From Mytilisepta virgata (taxonomy: Eukaryota > Mollusca > Bivalvia > Mytilida > Mytilidae), in contig CM051519.1 of the NCBI GenBank assembly GCA_028015205.1, positions 80,187,539 through 80,251,538 on the forward strand: DNA of 64,000 nt. The letters are read 5' to 3'. Numbering within the stretch: position 1 is the stretch's first letter; each line of letters opens with the position of its first letter. Shown here one piece after another: positions 1-13,400 of this stretch. The notes beneath the pieces were generated by a model. It worked only from the letters and a program-made list of their open reading frames with translations. It did no database searches and was not told the origin of the DNA. Position numbers and translations under genes: made by a program.

Positions 1-850
1 TATCTTTTCCGAAAAGAAAATATGGTTCTATGGTTTTAATGTTTAAAATACCAAGCTTTGAGAAAATTATTAGATGGGTACAAGTTGGTAAGAAATGATT
101 TGGTTAAGTGCGAGCTGGTAAAAATAAGGTAAGAGTTGTCGTATTCTTTGAATGAATAGTTTGTCGAGTTTGTTGAACTTAGCAAGACTATAAAAAGACG
201 TAAGGGGAGATAACTACTATTACATGTATTTGTTGTTCCGGTTCGTCATCTGTTGTACGTTGGTTGGTCGTCCTAGATACATGTAGAACCGGAAGTATGT
301 TTTACCGCATTATTAATGCGCGGTGCTAAATATTTACAAATTCCGACTTAAGTTTTAAATAGGCATTATGTTTTATCTAGAAGCAAGATGTTAACAAATA
401 CTTCATATGATTATACACGGTATGTTCCAAAATGTGTCAAATTGAAAAAGCATATGCTTAAACCAACACTGTGGATCACCTTTTTGCAAGTTCAAATTTT
501 AGGCTTATTGTTGAGTGCTTAAAAAGCAAATCTCAGAGTGATGGACAACAATAAAACCGTTAATCATTTTCTTTTTGTATTAAAGACTACTTAGTTCTTG
601 AATGTGCTCAAATATATTAACGTTATGGCTTTCAAATTGTTGGCCTAGGCATTGCTGAATTGTCCAGAAATGTACATGTATATACAGTGCGTTAAATCAG
701 CATGGAATTGATATAAAGGTTTACTTTTAGCGAGTAGCTGTGTCTCTATAAGTTAATGTAAAATTACCGTTTCAATGTTTGATGTTTTATATCTTTGAAT
801 TTTTGTACCATCGGGTTATTGTGCAAAATCATTTTAAATTTATCTTTTAG
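1..850. other. Intron or upstream sequence, no gene seen
   Basis: AT-rich sequence with stops in all frames. It lies directly before the first visible exon, whose phase requires an upstream exon, so most of it is probably intron. Confidence 0.6.
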
Positions 851-1129
851 ATTTCGCTGAAGAAAGGATTTATTGGACAGATCAAAATTTACGACAGATA
901 AGATCAGCCTTTTCCGATGGTTCAGATATTCAAGCTGTCCCAAACCTGACACCGACGACATTTTTTTATGGTCTTGCACTCACACCGAATTTTTTATATT
1001 ATTCTTTATGGCCTTCTCCAACTGGAGCTTTATACAAAATTGCCAGAAAGGAAGCATCGTCTGCCCCTGTGAAGCTTTATGATTCACTAAGTGGAACTTT
1101 TACAAGTATTAAAGTGTATACCAAAGAAG
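851..1129 (+). CDS. Exon 1 seen: YWTD (LDLR class B) propeller segment
   Basis: Acceptor TTTTAG and donor GTAAAA flank a 279-bp phase 1-1 exon. It encodes ERIYWTDQNLRQIRSA, a canonical YWTD blade start, then a stretch with FYGLALTPNFLYYS and ends in KVYTKE, the usual close of an LDL-receptor propeller. Only part of a six-bladed propeller is here, so earlier exons must be left of the window. Confidence 0.8.
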
Positions 1130-1540
1130 GTAAAATATGATATGTACAAGAGAACGACCATTTGATTTGTTTTGGTTTTTGTTAATGGAATGTGAAATGA
1201 CACTTATATCCCTGAAATTTTTGCAGTTTCAAGAGAGTAGATATTTTTCCTTTTCGATTGCACGGGCGATGTTTAAAATTATTTTTAAGCAGCGTAATAT
1301 TCCATGCAGACGCAACCCATTATTCTGGCGTACGGCACAGTGTTGTGGCATCTAACGTAACGTCCTTTGCAGCGCTACAGGAATATAGGAATACATGTAC
1401 GTGTCAGTAATACGTGAATATATTACACTAAAATGATTTTTAATTCATTTATAAATGTTTTGAAATACAGTAGACGTATCGTGTGAATAATATTGCACTA
1501 TTTTTTGTTTGTTTGTTCCTTTGTTTGTTCGCTTGTTTTT

Positions 1541-1572
<32 letters not shown>

Positions 1573-4500
1573 CTTCTTTGTTGTTGTTGTTTCGTTGGGG
1601 TTTTACGCTGTTTTTAGCACATTTGGCTATTTCGCGGCGGACAGTGCTTATTGGTGGAGGAAGCCAGAGTTCCCAGAGAGAACCACCGACCTTCCGTAGG
1701 AAAATTGGTAATCCTTGTCAAGTAATATCGGAGTCGAACACACGCCGCCACAGGTGAGATTCGAACTCACAAACTCAGAAACTTTTTTTCTACAAAATGT
1801 ATCTGTTTTTCTTTCGTTTTTATGTTGTTGTTTTTTTACTTTCTTAATCTTCCAGCACGTAACATTATAATCTGAAGACAGCATAGTTTAACAAATTCAT
1901 TCAGTGCTTTTATATATTCTCCTGTTCAATTATTTCGACATTCGGGACCATATTTCCATGAAATGTTCATTAGGTTTTCTCTTTTCAATGATCCCGACTA
2001 ATTGAATATAAGAATGATTAAATAAATCCCAATGGACAAATTTACAAAATTAAAAAACTTAAGAAATTATAAATTGTATACCATTTTATATAATTATAGA
2101 CAGCTGTTACCGGCATAAAATTATACAAAACCAATTCCAAAGGTCTGTTGGAAACGTGATCGACATATCTGTTGATATTCCAATCAGCGATAAAGCATTA
2201 GATGAGAGGTGGTACAGAATCAAAAGTGATACTGGTGACCGTATGCCAACTTCTCCGCCCGGTGAAATGAATTGTGGAAGTTTGAATCCAATTTGGTTAA
2301 ATGGTGAGTGGAAAATTTATTCCTGGTGTATTAGATAAACAAAAAATTATCATTGATCATAGAATTATGTATTTCCACTCTATCTGTATTTCTTTCTTTC
2401 TGTAAAAGGTATAACATATACATTGAACTAAAATGTCCCAAAAAAGATACGTTACATAGAACTGCATTTGACATATTAATTTCAAGTTTTGAATTTGTAT
2501 TGACAATTTATTTCTATATTACTATGAACAGTCCTTCACGAATAACTGCTTAAAGGTCAAATAGATTAATTGATATTTTTAAAGACAACTACAGGTAGCT
2601 TGATGATGTGCTTACTGTCGCTAACCCAAAGTTCCAAAAGATGTTTAACAACTACTCTACTCTTGTATAAAGTTAATATGAATAGTAAAAGTTATCCATT
2701 TTCAGATTTTACCTTAAATATCCAAAATGTCAAGATATACTAAGTCTTTTGATAAAAGGGCCGATTTTAATTTTCCAATTGGTAATTTCCCCTTTCTTGA
2801 CGAAAATTTCCCTGTGTCTTCCCTCGTAGTTCTGTCGTTTTTGTATCACCGAACACAATACTTAACTGAACTTGAAATGAGCGAAATGATGAGATACTTG
2901 CAGGAGGCAGGAACTGCTTACCCATCCGGGCCACCTGATTTGATCCAGATTATTCGTTGAGGTATATGTTAGTTTTTGTGCTTTGCATCTAGATCTGTTG
3001 TTTGTTTGTTTTCATTCTTCCCTGTCTTGGTTTCGTCTCTGTCTCTGTATTGTTGGATTTCCCACACCTTTTCATAGAAGCTTTGACGAGTGAAAGAATA
3101 GTTACACGAAAAACTCTATAAGGTTACAGATTTGTTGAAATTGCTTTCATCCAGTGACTTGTAAATTGGCCTCTTACGATTACAGCCGATTGCAACGGAA
3201 CTACGTGACGAGATACTATTATACCCTTTATGAAAGTGATATTTCTGAATATTTCGTTTAATAATGCGACAGTATCCGACCAGCAGCTACATATATGAGA
3301 ACGGTAGCTAGTTATAATTCAGTAAAAACAGAACACTTTGACCTTGCTATGTACCTACCGACTATTTTATCATTTTCCCCCCGCCTCGACGGATACACTA
3401 ATGTTACCCTATCCGTTCGTATACGGTTTGTTTACAACCTTCAAAATATAATAGGTTTTTTATTTTGCAGAATTATTGTACACATACTAAAGGTGTGCAT
3501 ATCATAAGGGTTTCCATTTTACGTCAATTGTTAAAACATATTACAGACTGTTTAACGTTTATGTTTGAGTGAAATTCTTTGATAACAATTTTGATGCACA
3601 CGATGTACACATTTTGTCGATTTACGTCTCATCAGTTGTGCTCAAGACCTATACTGCAATCATCAAAGTTGAAGATCAAATTCAAAAATGCCAAAATAAC
3701 CAAAAGAGGTAAAGTAAAAACCATCTAAGGACATAGCTATAAACGAGGAAGATACACCTTAGTTTGTCACGAATTTTACATTTTTATAAAAGTAAATTTT
3801 AAGAGTCACTTTCGGCTAGCAATATACGGATAATATTTAAAAATTCTCCTCCTCTGAAACTACTTTGGTTATTTCGATCACACTTTGTCGGCGTGGTTCC
3901 TACGTACTTTCTTTTTTTCATATAGTTGTCCGGTCTGTCTATATATTGGTACATTGTAACAATTGTTAGACGTCAGCAACCCGTATTAAAAAATCATCAT
4001 GTAAATCAAACATTAATGAAATGGTCCATATTAGTCCCCTATCGCAATTGAGTGTAGAGGTTCGGACTTTGGTCTACTACAGCCGCTATTACCAATAATC
4101 TAAAAATTAGAATAATTATACTTAAAAATCTTCCCCGGGCAATTGAAACAAAACATTAATGAAATGGTCCTTATGTGTTCGTCTTTCAAAGTCCACTGAT
4201 AAAAAACTTGAAAATTATCAAAACTTTATATAGAAATCTTCTCTTGAAGTATTTGACCAATTGTTTCGTCAAGTCCAGACTTTTAAACATATGAATACCG
4301 TTACTGAAAAAGAAAAAAAAATCTAAATAATATCTAAATAAATCTCTTACTCTGCGATTGATACAAACCTGGTGAAATTATATGGGAGAGTCGTTTAGAC
4401 CTTGGACTAGTATGTAATCAGTTTTTTGGTTAGCTCTTTAGTTCTATTTATCCCCTTTACTGACAAAAAATCAGCAAAAAACACTAATACATTGTAAGAG

Positions 4501-7349
4501 TAGCCTTATAATGACTTTGTTTAATTCCTTTTTATTAACCTTGAATATCAAATTAAATCGCAATGGGCGATACAGTCTTCTGGGAACTTTTACTTCTTCA
4601 CTGTTACATTTTCAAGCTAAGGAAAAATAAAACATATAGTAAAATTTACACTTCTATAGATGTAGATGTACAATGATAAACGAATGCAAACATTATTACC
4701 TATTAATTTAGATTCCTATCCGGATGTTGGATTTTCAAATTCGAAGAAAGTGTGTATACAGACGTCCAATGATATCTGTGAAGAGGAATTCAACATTGAT
4801 ATTAAAAACTGTGGGACATATTACGTTTATTATTTAAAGAATACGACAGAAGATTCATCCTACTGTTTTGGTAAAGAAAACATTTAGTTATCATATTAAT
4901 AATTAAAAAATTGTTAAGATGCAGTTTTTAAAAGTAATTTAAAATAAATAAGCTACAGTGTGGTGAAGCCACCAAATAAAAGATGAACATGAGTATCTAA
5001 ACGATGAAACAGTAAAACGTAAAATGACATTATTTGATAAAATAACAGATAAAACCAAAAACAAACTAAACCAAAGGTTTCGTCAGGGGATAGCTAAAAT
5101 GTACTTCTGTACACGACAAAGAGTAAAAAGACACAAAAACAGCAAGAGAAAAAAGTAGATTTTAATGTCTTTTTAAACTTGCCGTGTACAGAAGTAACTT
5201 TATTGTCTTTCTCAGTAATGGCCCATGATGTCTCTTAGGTCGAAATATTGGGTTTTTTTTTTAAAGCCACAAATATTTAAGTAGATTTTATTATATGCAT
5301 ATCATACACAATTAATCAACACATCTACAAATTACTCTGTCGATATAAGCTTGCTAATACTACAATTATTTTTTCAGGTACTGTTTCACGTTGTCCACCC
5401 GGATTTTCATCTGAGACTTTGTACTTCCCCGGATGCGGAAGTATGATTGCTTTACATTCATCACATTTATCTTTATCCTTTTTCTGTAGCAACCCTTTTA
5501 AAATTCCTTTTTAATTATGTACACAATAAGTTCTAATTTTCTGCTCTGAATTTTTTTACCCCTTATTAATTTCTTTCTATATACTCTTCCCAGTATATAT
5601 TATATAATTTTAATATTCATCTAATGAAATGTTGACCAAGCCTGACTTAAATTCTATCAACTTCATATTAGGAATCTCTTCAGTGAATAGACAAAAATGT
5701 TTTATAGATGTTCATAGAAAAATGCAATTTTTTAATTAAAAACTTAGCCCAAATGTGTCATTGTATTCATAGATTTAATACAGCCGTTGATATAATATCA
5801 ACAAGACGGATTCCTTTTTGCCAAGTTTGATTTTGACATTACTATGGAGTAAAAGCATACTTAAGAAAATCCTTCATTGTTTTAGCGCACTAACAATAAG
5901 TAATAATGAATGGTTCATTTTGATTTTTCCTTATAGTTATGCATACTTTACAAAAACTTGATTATGTCACACTCAGGGTTAAAGATTTATATCCTCTTTA
6001 ACACATCTCATCAGCCTTAAATATATTTTTATATACTCAATAACATACCTGTATTACACTTTTTCAAGTATTCTATGTTTTAATATTTCAAATATAATAT
6101 ACACTAAAGCCTAATTCTGTTAGTTTTTGTACTGTGACCTAAGTCAAATATCATCTATGAATACTTTTGGCTTCCTATTTCGGTATTTTTGGTTGAGTTC
6201 TTCTTGTTTAATATAAGTTTGGTTTTAGGTCTTCCAAATGTTTCGGTTTTAATGCTGCTGATGAGAGGTAACTCCTTGAAATGCGTCGTATACAGCATAT
6301 TATAAATTAACTATATCTAATATAAGTATCTTTGGATTGTTATTTTGAAACTCCTGGGATGATGCCTCTGCTGGTGGACCCTAGGTCCCCGAGGGTATTC
6401 GCCAACCCAGTCGTCAGACTTGTCTGACATGATTATTCATTGATTTGTTACAGAAATTACCACTATTTAACAAAATTCAAAAATAATAGAAATACTAAGG
6501 GTTCATTCCTTGTATTGCACATGGTAGATCTCCTTAGCTGAAATTTGGCTTCCTATTTCGGTATTTTTGGTTGAGTACTTCTTGTTTAATATAAGTTTGG
6601 TTTTAGGTCTTCCAAATGTTTCGGTTTTAATGCTGCTGATGAGAGGTAACTCCTTGAAATGCGTCGTATACAGCATATTATAAATTAACTATATCTAATA
6701 TAAGTATCTTTGGATTGTTATTTTTCACAGCATCATTTCCAAACGAAACTGTTTCACCGGTCGTTGAAGCCATTTTAAATGAAGGACCCATGAATGACAG
6801 TTCTACAGAAGAAATATTACCAAGCCTTATTCCAGGGTTTATTTGTAAATTTGATAATGTATCCAATGAGACATTCTATTTTGATGTCTATTGGTATATC
6901 AATAATAACGAAATAAAAGTTATGAAGAATATTCCCGTAAAAGAGGTCAACAGTACAGTGCTAGTAGATACAGATTGGTCAGATAAATATCACATGAATA
7001 TGGAGGTAAAAAATCACTTTACATTTTATTAAAACTATTCCATAATGTCAATTAATATTCATACTATTGAAAAGTTGTATCATTTAAAACTACCATATTT
7101 ATCAAACCTTTATGCGATTCCGCCTAAATACCATGAGGGTACAATTTGCAATTTCTTGGCCAATCATTTTAATTACATGCACATGTGTTGTCATTTTCAG
7201 TTTTTAAACTTAAGTTTTATCACTAATAACATTTTATAAATTCTGTACTACTGAAACTTTGATAAACATCTTATTAGTTTTAATATATTTCATTGTTAAA
7301 GATCAGCTGAATCTTGCACAAGTTTTTTTCATGTTAACAATGGCATGGC

Positions 7350-7426
<77 letters not shown>

Positions 7427-10400
7427 TAAATCATTTATACGGTAAACCAACCGCCCTATACTTATGTGGTCGCGTAATGCTCTCACCTCTGACCTCTCAA
7501 CCCCCATTCTTGTTATTTAAAATAGTTATAAGGAATTTCTTATTATTTAAAGTAGTTATAAGGAATTTCAGCAGTTAGTACGCCTTATTTTACATCTTGC
7601 ACTACATTAGGTCGGACCTACCGTCGAAATATATGCATTTTCTTTATAGATTTTCGTACATTTCAGGTGAGCTGTTCGATAAGATTGAGATATACCACCG
7701 GCTCAATACCTGGTTTCTTTTTTCCTAGCCCTATTTTCAATGCTGGTTTATATGTAAGTTTCTAACTGCAACGTGTGTTCTAAGAAAGACTTTTTAAAGA
7801 AAACAATATGAAGAAAAGATATGAATATAATGTTGTAAATGAATGGTAACGTTAAGGATATCTAACAACATCATATTAAACGAAGTGAACTTTTTGGGGT
7901 TTTATACATGATTTAAAATAAATTGTCACTGGAATTCAACGTAGTAGCAAGGCATTTCACACCCTACCTTTTATTGAACTATTTCATATATAAGGCACAT
8001 AAATTCAAGAAATGCATTAGACCTTATAGATCGTTCAAATAATTTAATTCAAAAAGGATACAAATTGTGGTAGGATCATTGAATCTAGCTTTTGTAACGT
8101 AGATCTTGGTGCTCTACATTGATTTATTGTTATTATAATTGCATTACACACCATTTTTGTAAACCAGCATAGTCTGTGATATTGCAATTTGAAATTCATT
8201 ATGAAGTGTTGCCTTTGATACAATTCTGCTACTTAAATCTTTTAGCATGTTTAATATGAACTTTGACTGGTTTAATATAACGAAGTTACTCATCCTGGTC
8301 GGGGCTAATTCGAGACTTTTTTTTTACATTATCGGTCAACTTTAAGACATTTTACGGTAGTCATAACCAACTCTTACAAGGGCTTCGGTTAGGTTACTCA
8401 CCCTCTCGGGATTAAATACATATTATATACAAACACCTCAGAAAAGTGTCAACATGTATTTTTATATGGAGCACATAATTTATATTTTGTTTTATAATGT
8501 TCGTTCGTTTTATCTTTTATTAACTCTTAGACTATTTCTTCTCAACGTAACTGTCAGTGTCTGTCGTTGAGTTTTATTGGTTCATATAAGTAAAGTCAAG
8601 AAACCACAAAGGGATATTGGAAGGCGAGAAAAATCGTAACAACTGACAAACCCCGGAGAACAACGAAGACAAGACCAAAACAATACATGCACTACAATTA
8701 AAAATTAAAAACATATGAACAACATGGACCCCACCAAAAAACCGGGGGTATAACTTACATGTATAATGTAAAAAAGAAAATCGTGGAAACACTTTTTATT
8801 GTCAAACTGGATAAGTTTTACATACATTTGTACTTCTCAGCCAGAGGCATATGAGTTTGAAGTAGAAGAAGGAGAGTCAATCAACATTACCTTTATATCA
8901 ACTGTTCCAGTTGGATGTCATACATCTGATCACTCAATTCGTTCTGTTCAGTGTTATCAACCTATTGACGTTTTCCAACCAAATACTACCATGTGCAGCA
9001 ACGGCGATACAAAACGAGAAATTGTTTTCAATGCAGAATTCTGTGGAATGAGACTTAGGAGTGTGGATTGGAATGAGACCAAATACTTGCAAGTTTTTGG
9101 TGTCAGTGATGGGTTGTATAATCATCAACCACGCGCAACGTATATAAGGGTAGCTACAAAAGTAGAATCAGCGAATTCAATGTGGAGAAACTTAGAAGTT
9201 CCTGATATAAAGGTAGGTTAATTGTTAGATCCTTATAATGTTATGATCTTGTCTTCTAAGCATTGGTCATCACGCTTCCCCTTCCCTAATTTCAACTTTT
9301 ATGGATAACAAAATATCATTAAAGAAGACTTCATAAGTTGGAAAAACTTTTGTCTGATCCTTTTGATTCTTTTTTAAATAAAATGGTTGTAAACTGAAAC
9401 TAAGTAAAATATCATATACAAAAATATTTGTTCCTTAAATATACAAAATTAATGTTTTTTCTAAACAGTTGATAGAATTACTTTTAAATATCCTGTTACT
9501 CACTCAAACGAACGTATTTTGACACTGTTATTGTGGGGCATTCCTCTTGATACATTGGGTTGTCTGTTGATTATATTATATTGGTTATTATTCAAGCACA
9601 ATTTTCAATCTATATTTATATAGATAAATGTGTTGGACAAGGATTCGCTTTTAACCACAAGACTCTGTCAATCATACAACGATCCCCATATAGTAACGTA
9701 CGATGGAATAACTTACCATTATATGGAAATAGGTGAATTTGTATTTTACAGAAATGACAGAGGACCTTATTGGGTAATTATAATTTGAACATAAATGGAT
9801 GTCAAACAAAATAGTGTGTAATATTCCAATTAACTCTTTTAATTCAGTAAACTGAATATTTCAGTTCGTACATACATATAAATTGTACTTTTTGTGTACA
9901 TGTACGCATGTGAGTATCATCGTACGTACCACAACATATATGCAGTGTCAGTAGAATATCTTCTCTTTTGAGGTTGAACACGCCAGAAAGAGCAGGTTTT
10001 CAAAACAAATACATGTATGCACAATTGTTGTACCTTTCTCTATTCCCAAAATTGTACGGTAGTACGAACAAATCTTGTTGGATTTTATTATGCAATAAAC
10101 TGAATAATAGTTACACACGGTGTTAACTTTTGTATATCGACACTGTAAATTGCAACAATGTATATTTGTAAGAATAATCAGACCATTACATGTGGCTTAT
10201 TTTTACCTACTTTTTTTAATTCTTTGCAAGGTGCATGCACTATTTACCAACTGTGGTTTTGGGTGGCCAGGATCAGCGTGTCATTGTGGCATAGCAGTGA
10301 GAAGTGGACGATCTCTATTTGTTATGAGGACATGTAAAACGGTTTCTAGGAGAAGAAAATATTTGCTACGACGGCCGGTGATTAAAACAAGAAGTTTCGA

Positions 10401-13400
10401 TGCAGATGATTTTTATTTAGAACAGAACCATAATAAATACAAGGTAAGTGTAACTTATTATTCCTTTTTACTTTCATTGGTGTAGGTGGCCATATTACAG
10501 CATACAATAAAAACAGAAACAGTAACAACAAGCCGATCCACTGATTCAAAAAATGATGGATGGGTGGATAAATTATTGTTTAACGTCCAGTAACAATTAT
10601 TACATATATATCAAAACGAGAACATGTGACGTGAATATGAACTGTGCTATGTACTAGGCGGAAACGCTGAATCGGATTTTGATAATCCTCTTCCCCAAAC
10701 ATTGTTGAAGAACACGCCATGATATGATAAAAAATTCATACTTTTAAGCAATATATGTGATGCTTGTCTCTATGCACAAGATGTGCTTATTTTGCTGATT
10801 TACTCTGACATAATCGTAAATCTTTTTCATAATATAATGCAAAAAGTGTGTACTTCAATTACTTTTTTGAACTAGAATCGAAACATTGTAGTGATTAAAT
10901 ATTAAAAAATATTCATCATTTTGAATATTATTGAAATTTACAACCTTAAATTGATATATAATGAATTTATTTCACAGAAAATTAAGATGACGTCATTATT
11001 AGTAGGCCTATAATATTCATATATATTTTTTTAATTTATTGGTTTGTTTATCTATTATTATTTTTTTTTCTTATATTTTAATTCCGCGACCTATACATTT
11101 CTGTATTATTTATGAAAAGGGATAAAATTCGTTTTCACATAACAGAGGCTTGGTTTTCTCAAACGAAAAAGCACCGAAGGATACGCTGACGCAAACGCTA
11201 TACGAAACAATGAACGATATACCATTTACTATACGATGTACCATACGCTAAATAAAACATTATACAATACGATTTACAATACGATAAACCATAAGCTAAA
11301 CGCTGTTTTACACCAAACGCTGAAATTTAACAATAAGTCAAACGATAAACGATACGATGAACGGATGGTGTACGGAGGCTGAACGAAAGATGTGCGGAAG
11401 CTGAACGGACGTTGTACGGACGATATACGGAAGCTAAACGAACCATATACTTACGCTTTACATACGATGTACGGACGCTAAAAGTGTTAACTTTTACGTT
11501 ACAGGATGTGTAGTTTTCTTTGGCTTCATCCTTGAAATCATTTTGAACTTCCAATTTTCTTTCTTTTCTTAGCTTATTGTCTTCATTTTCAAAATTTCGG
11601 TCTTAGACACAACTGATCAGTTGTAATTCATCAAAAGAATACATGTTATTTGTATTTAAATTTGTATCAATAAAAAATCACTACATGTATTGAGTAAAAA
11701 ATGTATCCCTATGTAATGGAGCTTTCTTCCCAGCTTTGTGTGTGCTATTTGTTGTAAATTGGATGAAAGATGTGCGCTGTTAATTTTTTGTTTTGTTTTA
11801 GATTATTCTGTTGTCTGTCATGTTTGTTATTTTATTTGCTAATTTTAATCCCCATAATTGAAAACAACTATTCATTTTAATGTGTGTAAGTTTTATATTT
11901 ATCTATTATTTCACTTTCATACTATTATATTTTAAATGATTATGTTTTTTAGATAACTCTTCCGATTGGTACAGAGATACATATTATGTATCACTATAGA
12001 ACACGATTTATAAATACAGTTTCCATAAAACCATCTATTTATGACATCGGCGAAGCAAAGGGCTTATGTGGTTTTCCAAGTCAGACGAAAGATAGAAGAG
12101 ATGACTTCTTTCATAGAGAGCTTGGATCAATTAAGAATGAAAAACAATTTGCAAGATCGTGGAGGTTTGATTCATATATAATTATGATGGGTTAACATTT
12201 TTAACACGTCACTAACGCTGGAAACCTGTCTAGTAGTCGCTCGACTCCGTCCGTCCGTCCGTCCGTCAACCTTAGGGCTACATACTTTTTGTAATCTGAA
12301 ACTCGGACCGTATTGAACCCATATTTTTAAAACTCTGCATAGTGTTTAAATATATATTGAAGATGTCCGCCTCCTATTTGGGGCAAAGTTGTCAATTTTT
12401 ACTATGAATGTTTGCATGTTGAACTTAGCCATTCTATATCTCTGCTATTAAAAATAGATTTATTTACTTAAAGTTACCTGTAAAATAAATTCTGACACCT
12501 AAATTCCCTGCTTGCTTTACGCATTTTTGGATTAAACAACATCAGGTATGATCGCGATCAAACTTTAGAAAGCCGAAAACACGACGACAATATGAGTATT
12601 GCAACTAAACAGACCTAACCTGTCTAAACAACTTCTTATAACAGAACTGTTACATTTCTCAATGGAACAATTTAATTAAGTCTTTAAATAAAAAAAAACC
12701 CCGAGAAACCGTGAGATTGTCTCTATTATTGCTACTTAAAATTTATTGCGTAGATAATAATCGGCGATTGAACTTTTATGACAAACGTGATGATTTTAAT
12801 TTTCTTAGCAGTAACATACCAAGGTCTCTAGCCTATGGGGTGTATATTTCACTGTTGATTCGTTGCTGACCCGCATGTGATTTATACGGCAATGTTCTCG
12901 TCAGCACGAATTGATTGGCAGATACGAGGTTTCTATCCCACGTATGAGACTGGACACATCACAAGAATCGACGTGACGGTTGCCGTTAACGGAGCAGGAC
13001 ATGTTTACTCTTCTTGAGCACCTGATGTCACTCCCGGTTTTTAATGAGAGTTCACATTGTTAGTGCTTAAGTTTCTGTGCTGTCTAGTTCTAGCTTTTAG
13101 TTATTATTCGTTTTTTTATTCTATTAGTTATACATGTATCCTTGTGGCGTTTGTTTGTTGTGTTCCATTCTCCCGACTTTGTCTTTTCCTTGGACTTTTC
13201 CCACTTTTTGTTGCTTCATATTCTTTTGCCGATATTTTACAAACTTTAGTCAAATACATTATAATATTGGTTAAGGTATCCGGACCATAATAGATAATGA
13301 TAAAAAATTGTATCTCCTTTTGACCCTGAATGGCGGAACCAAACAATTTAAAGCTGGAATTTTGTATATATATTTTTCTCAAGTTGAAACACACTTTGTT

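Noticed and set aside
4666..4711. Start of exon 3 at ATG 4666 or at the AGs before it
   Set aside because: Those acceptors give stops or break phase with exon 2; only the AG at 4710-4711 joins the two halves of the D8C module with correct spacing.
7345..7578. ORF of 77 codons
   Set aside because: Its first half is the (TA)n(TG)n microsatellite.
8934..9128. Minus-strand ORF over exon 7
   Set aside because: Shadow of the plus-strand coding exon.
11327..11554. Minus-strand ORF rich in Tyr, Arg and Ser
   Set aside because: Caused by the degenerate short-period tract; the residues mirror the repeat.
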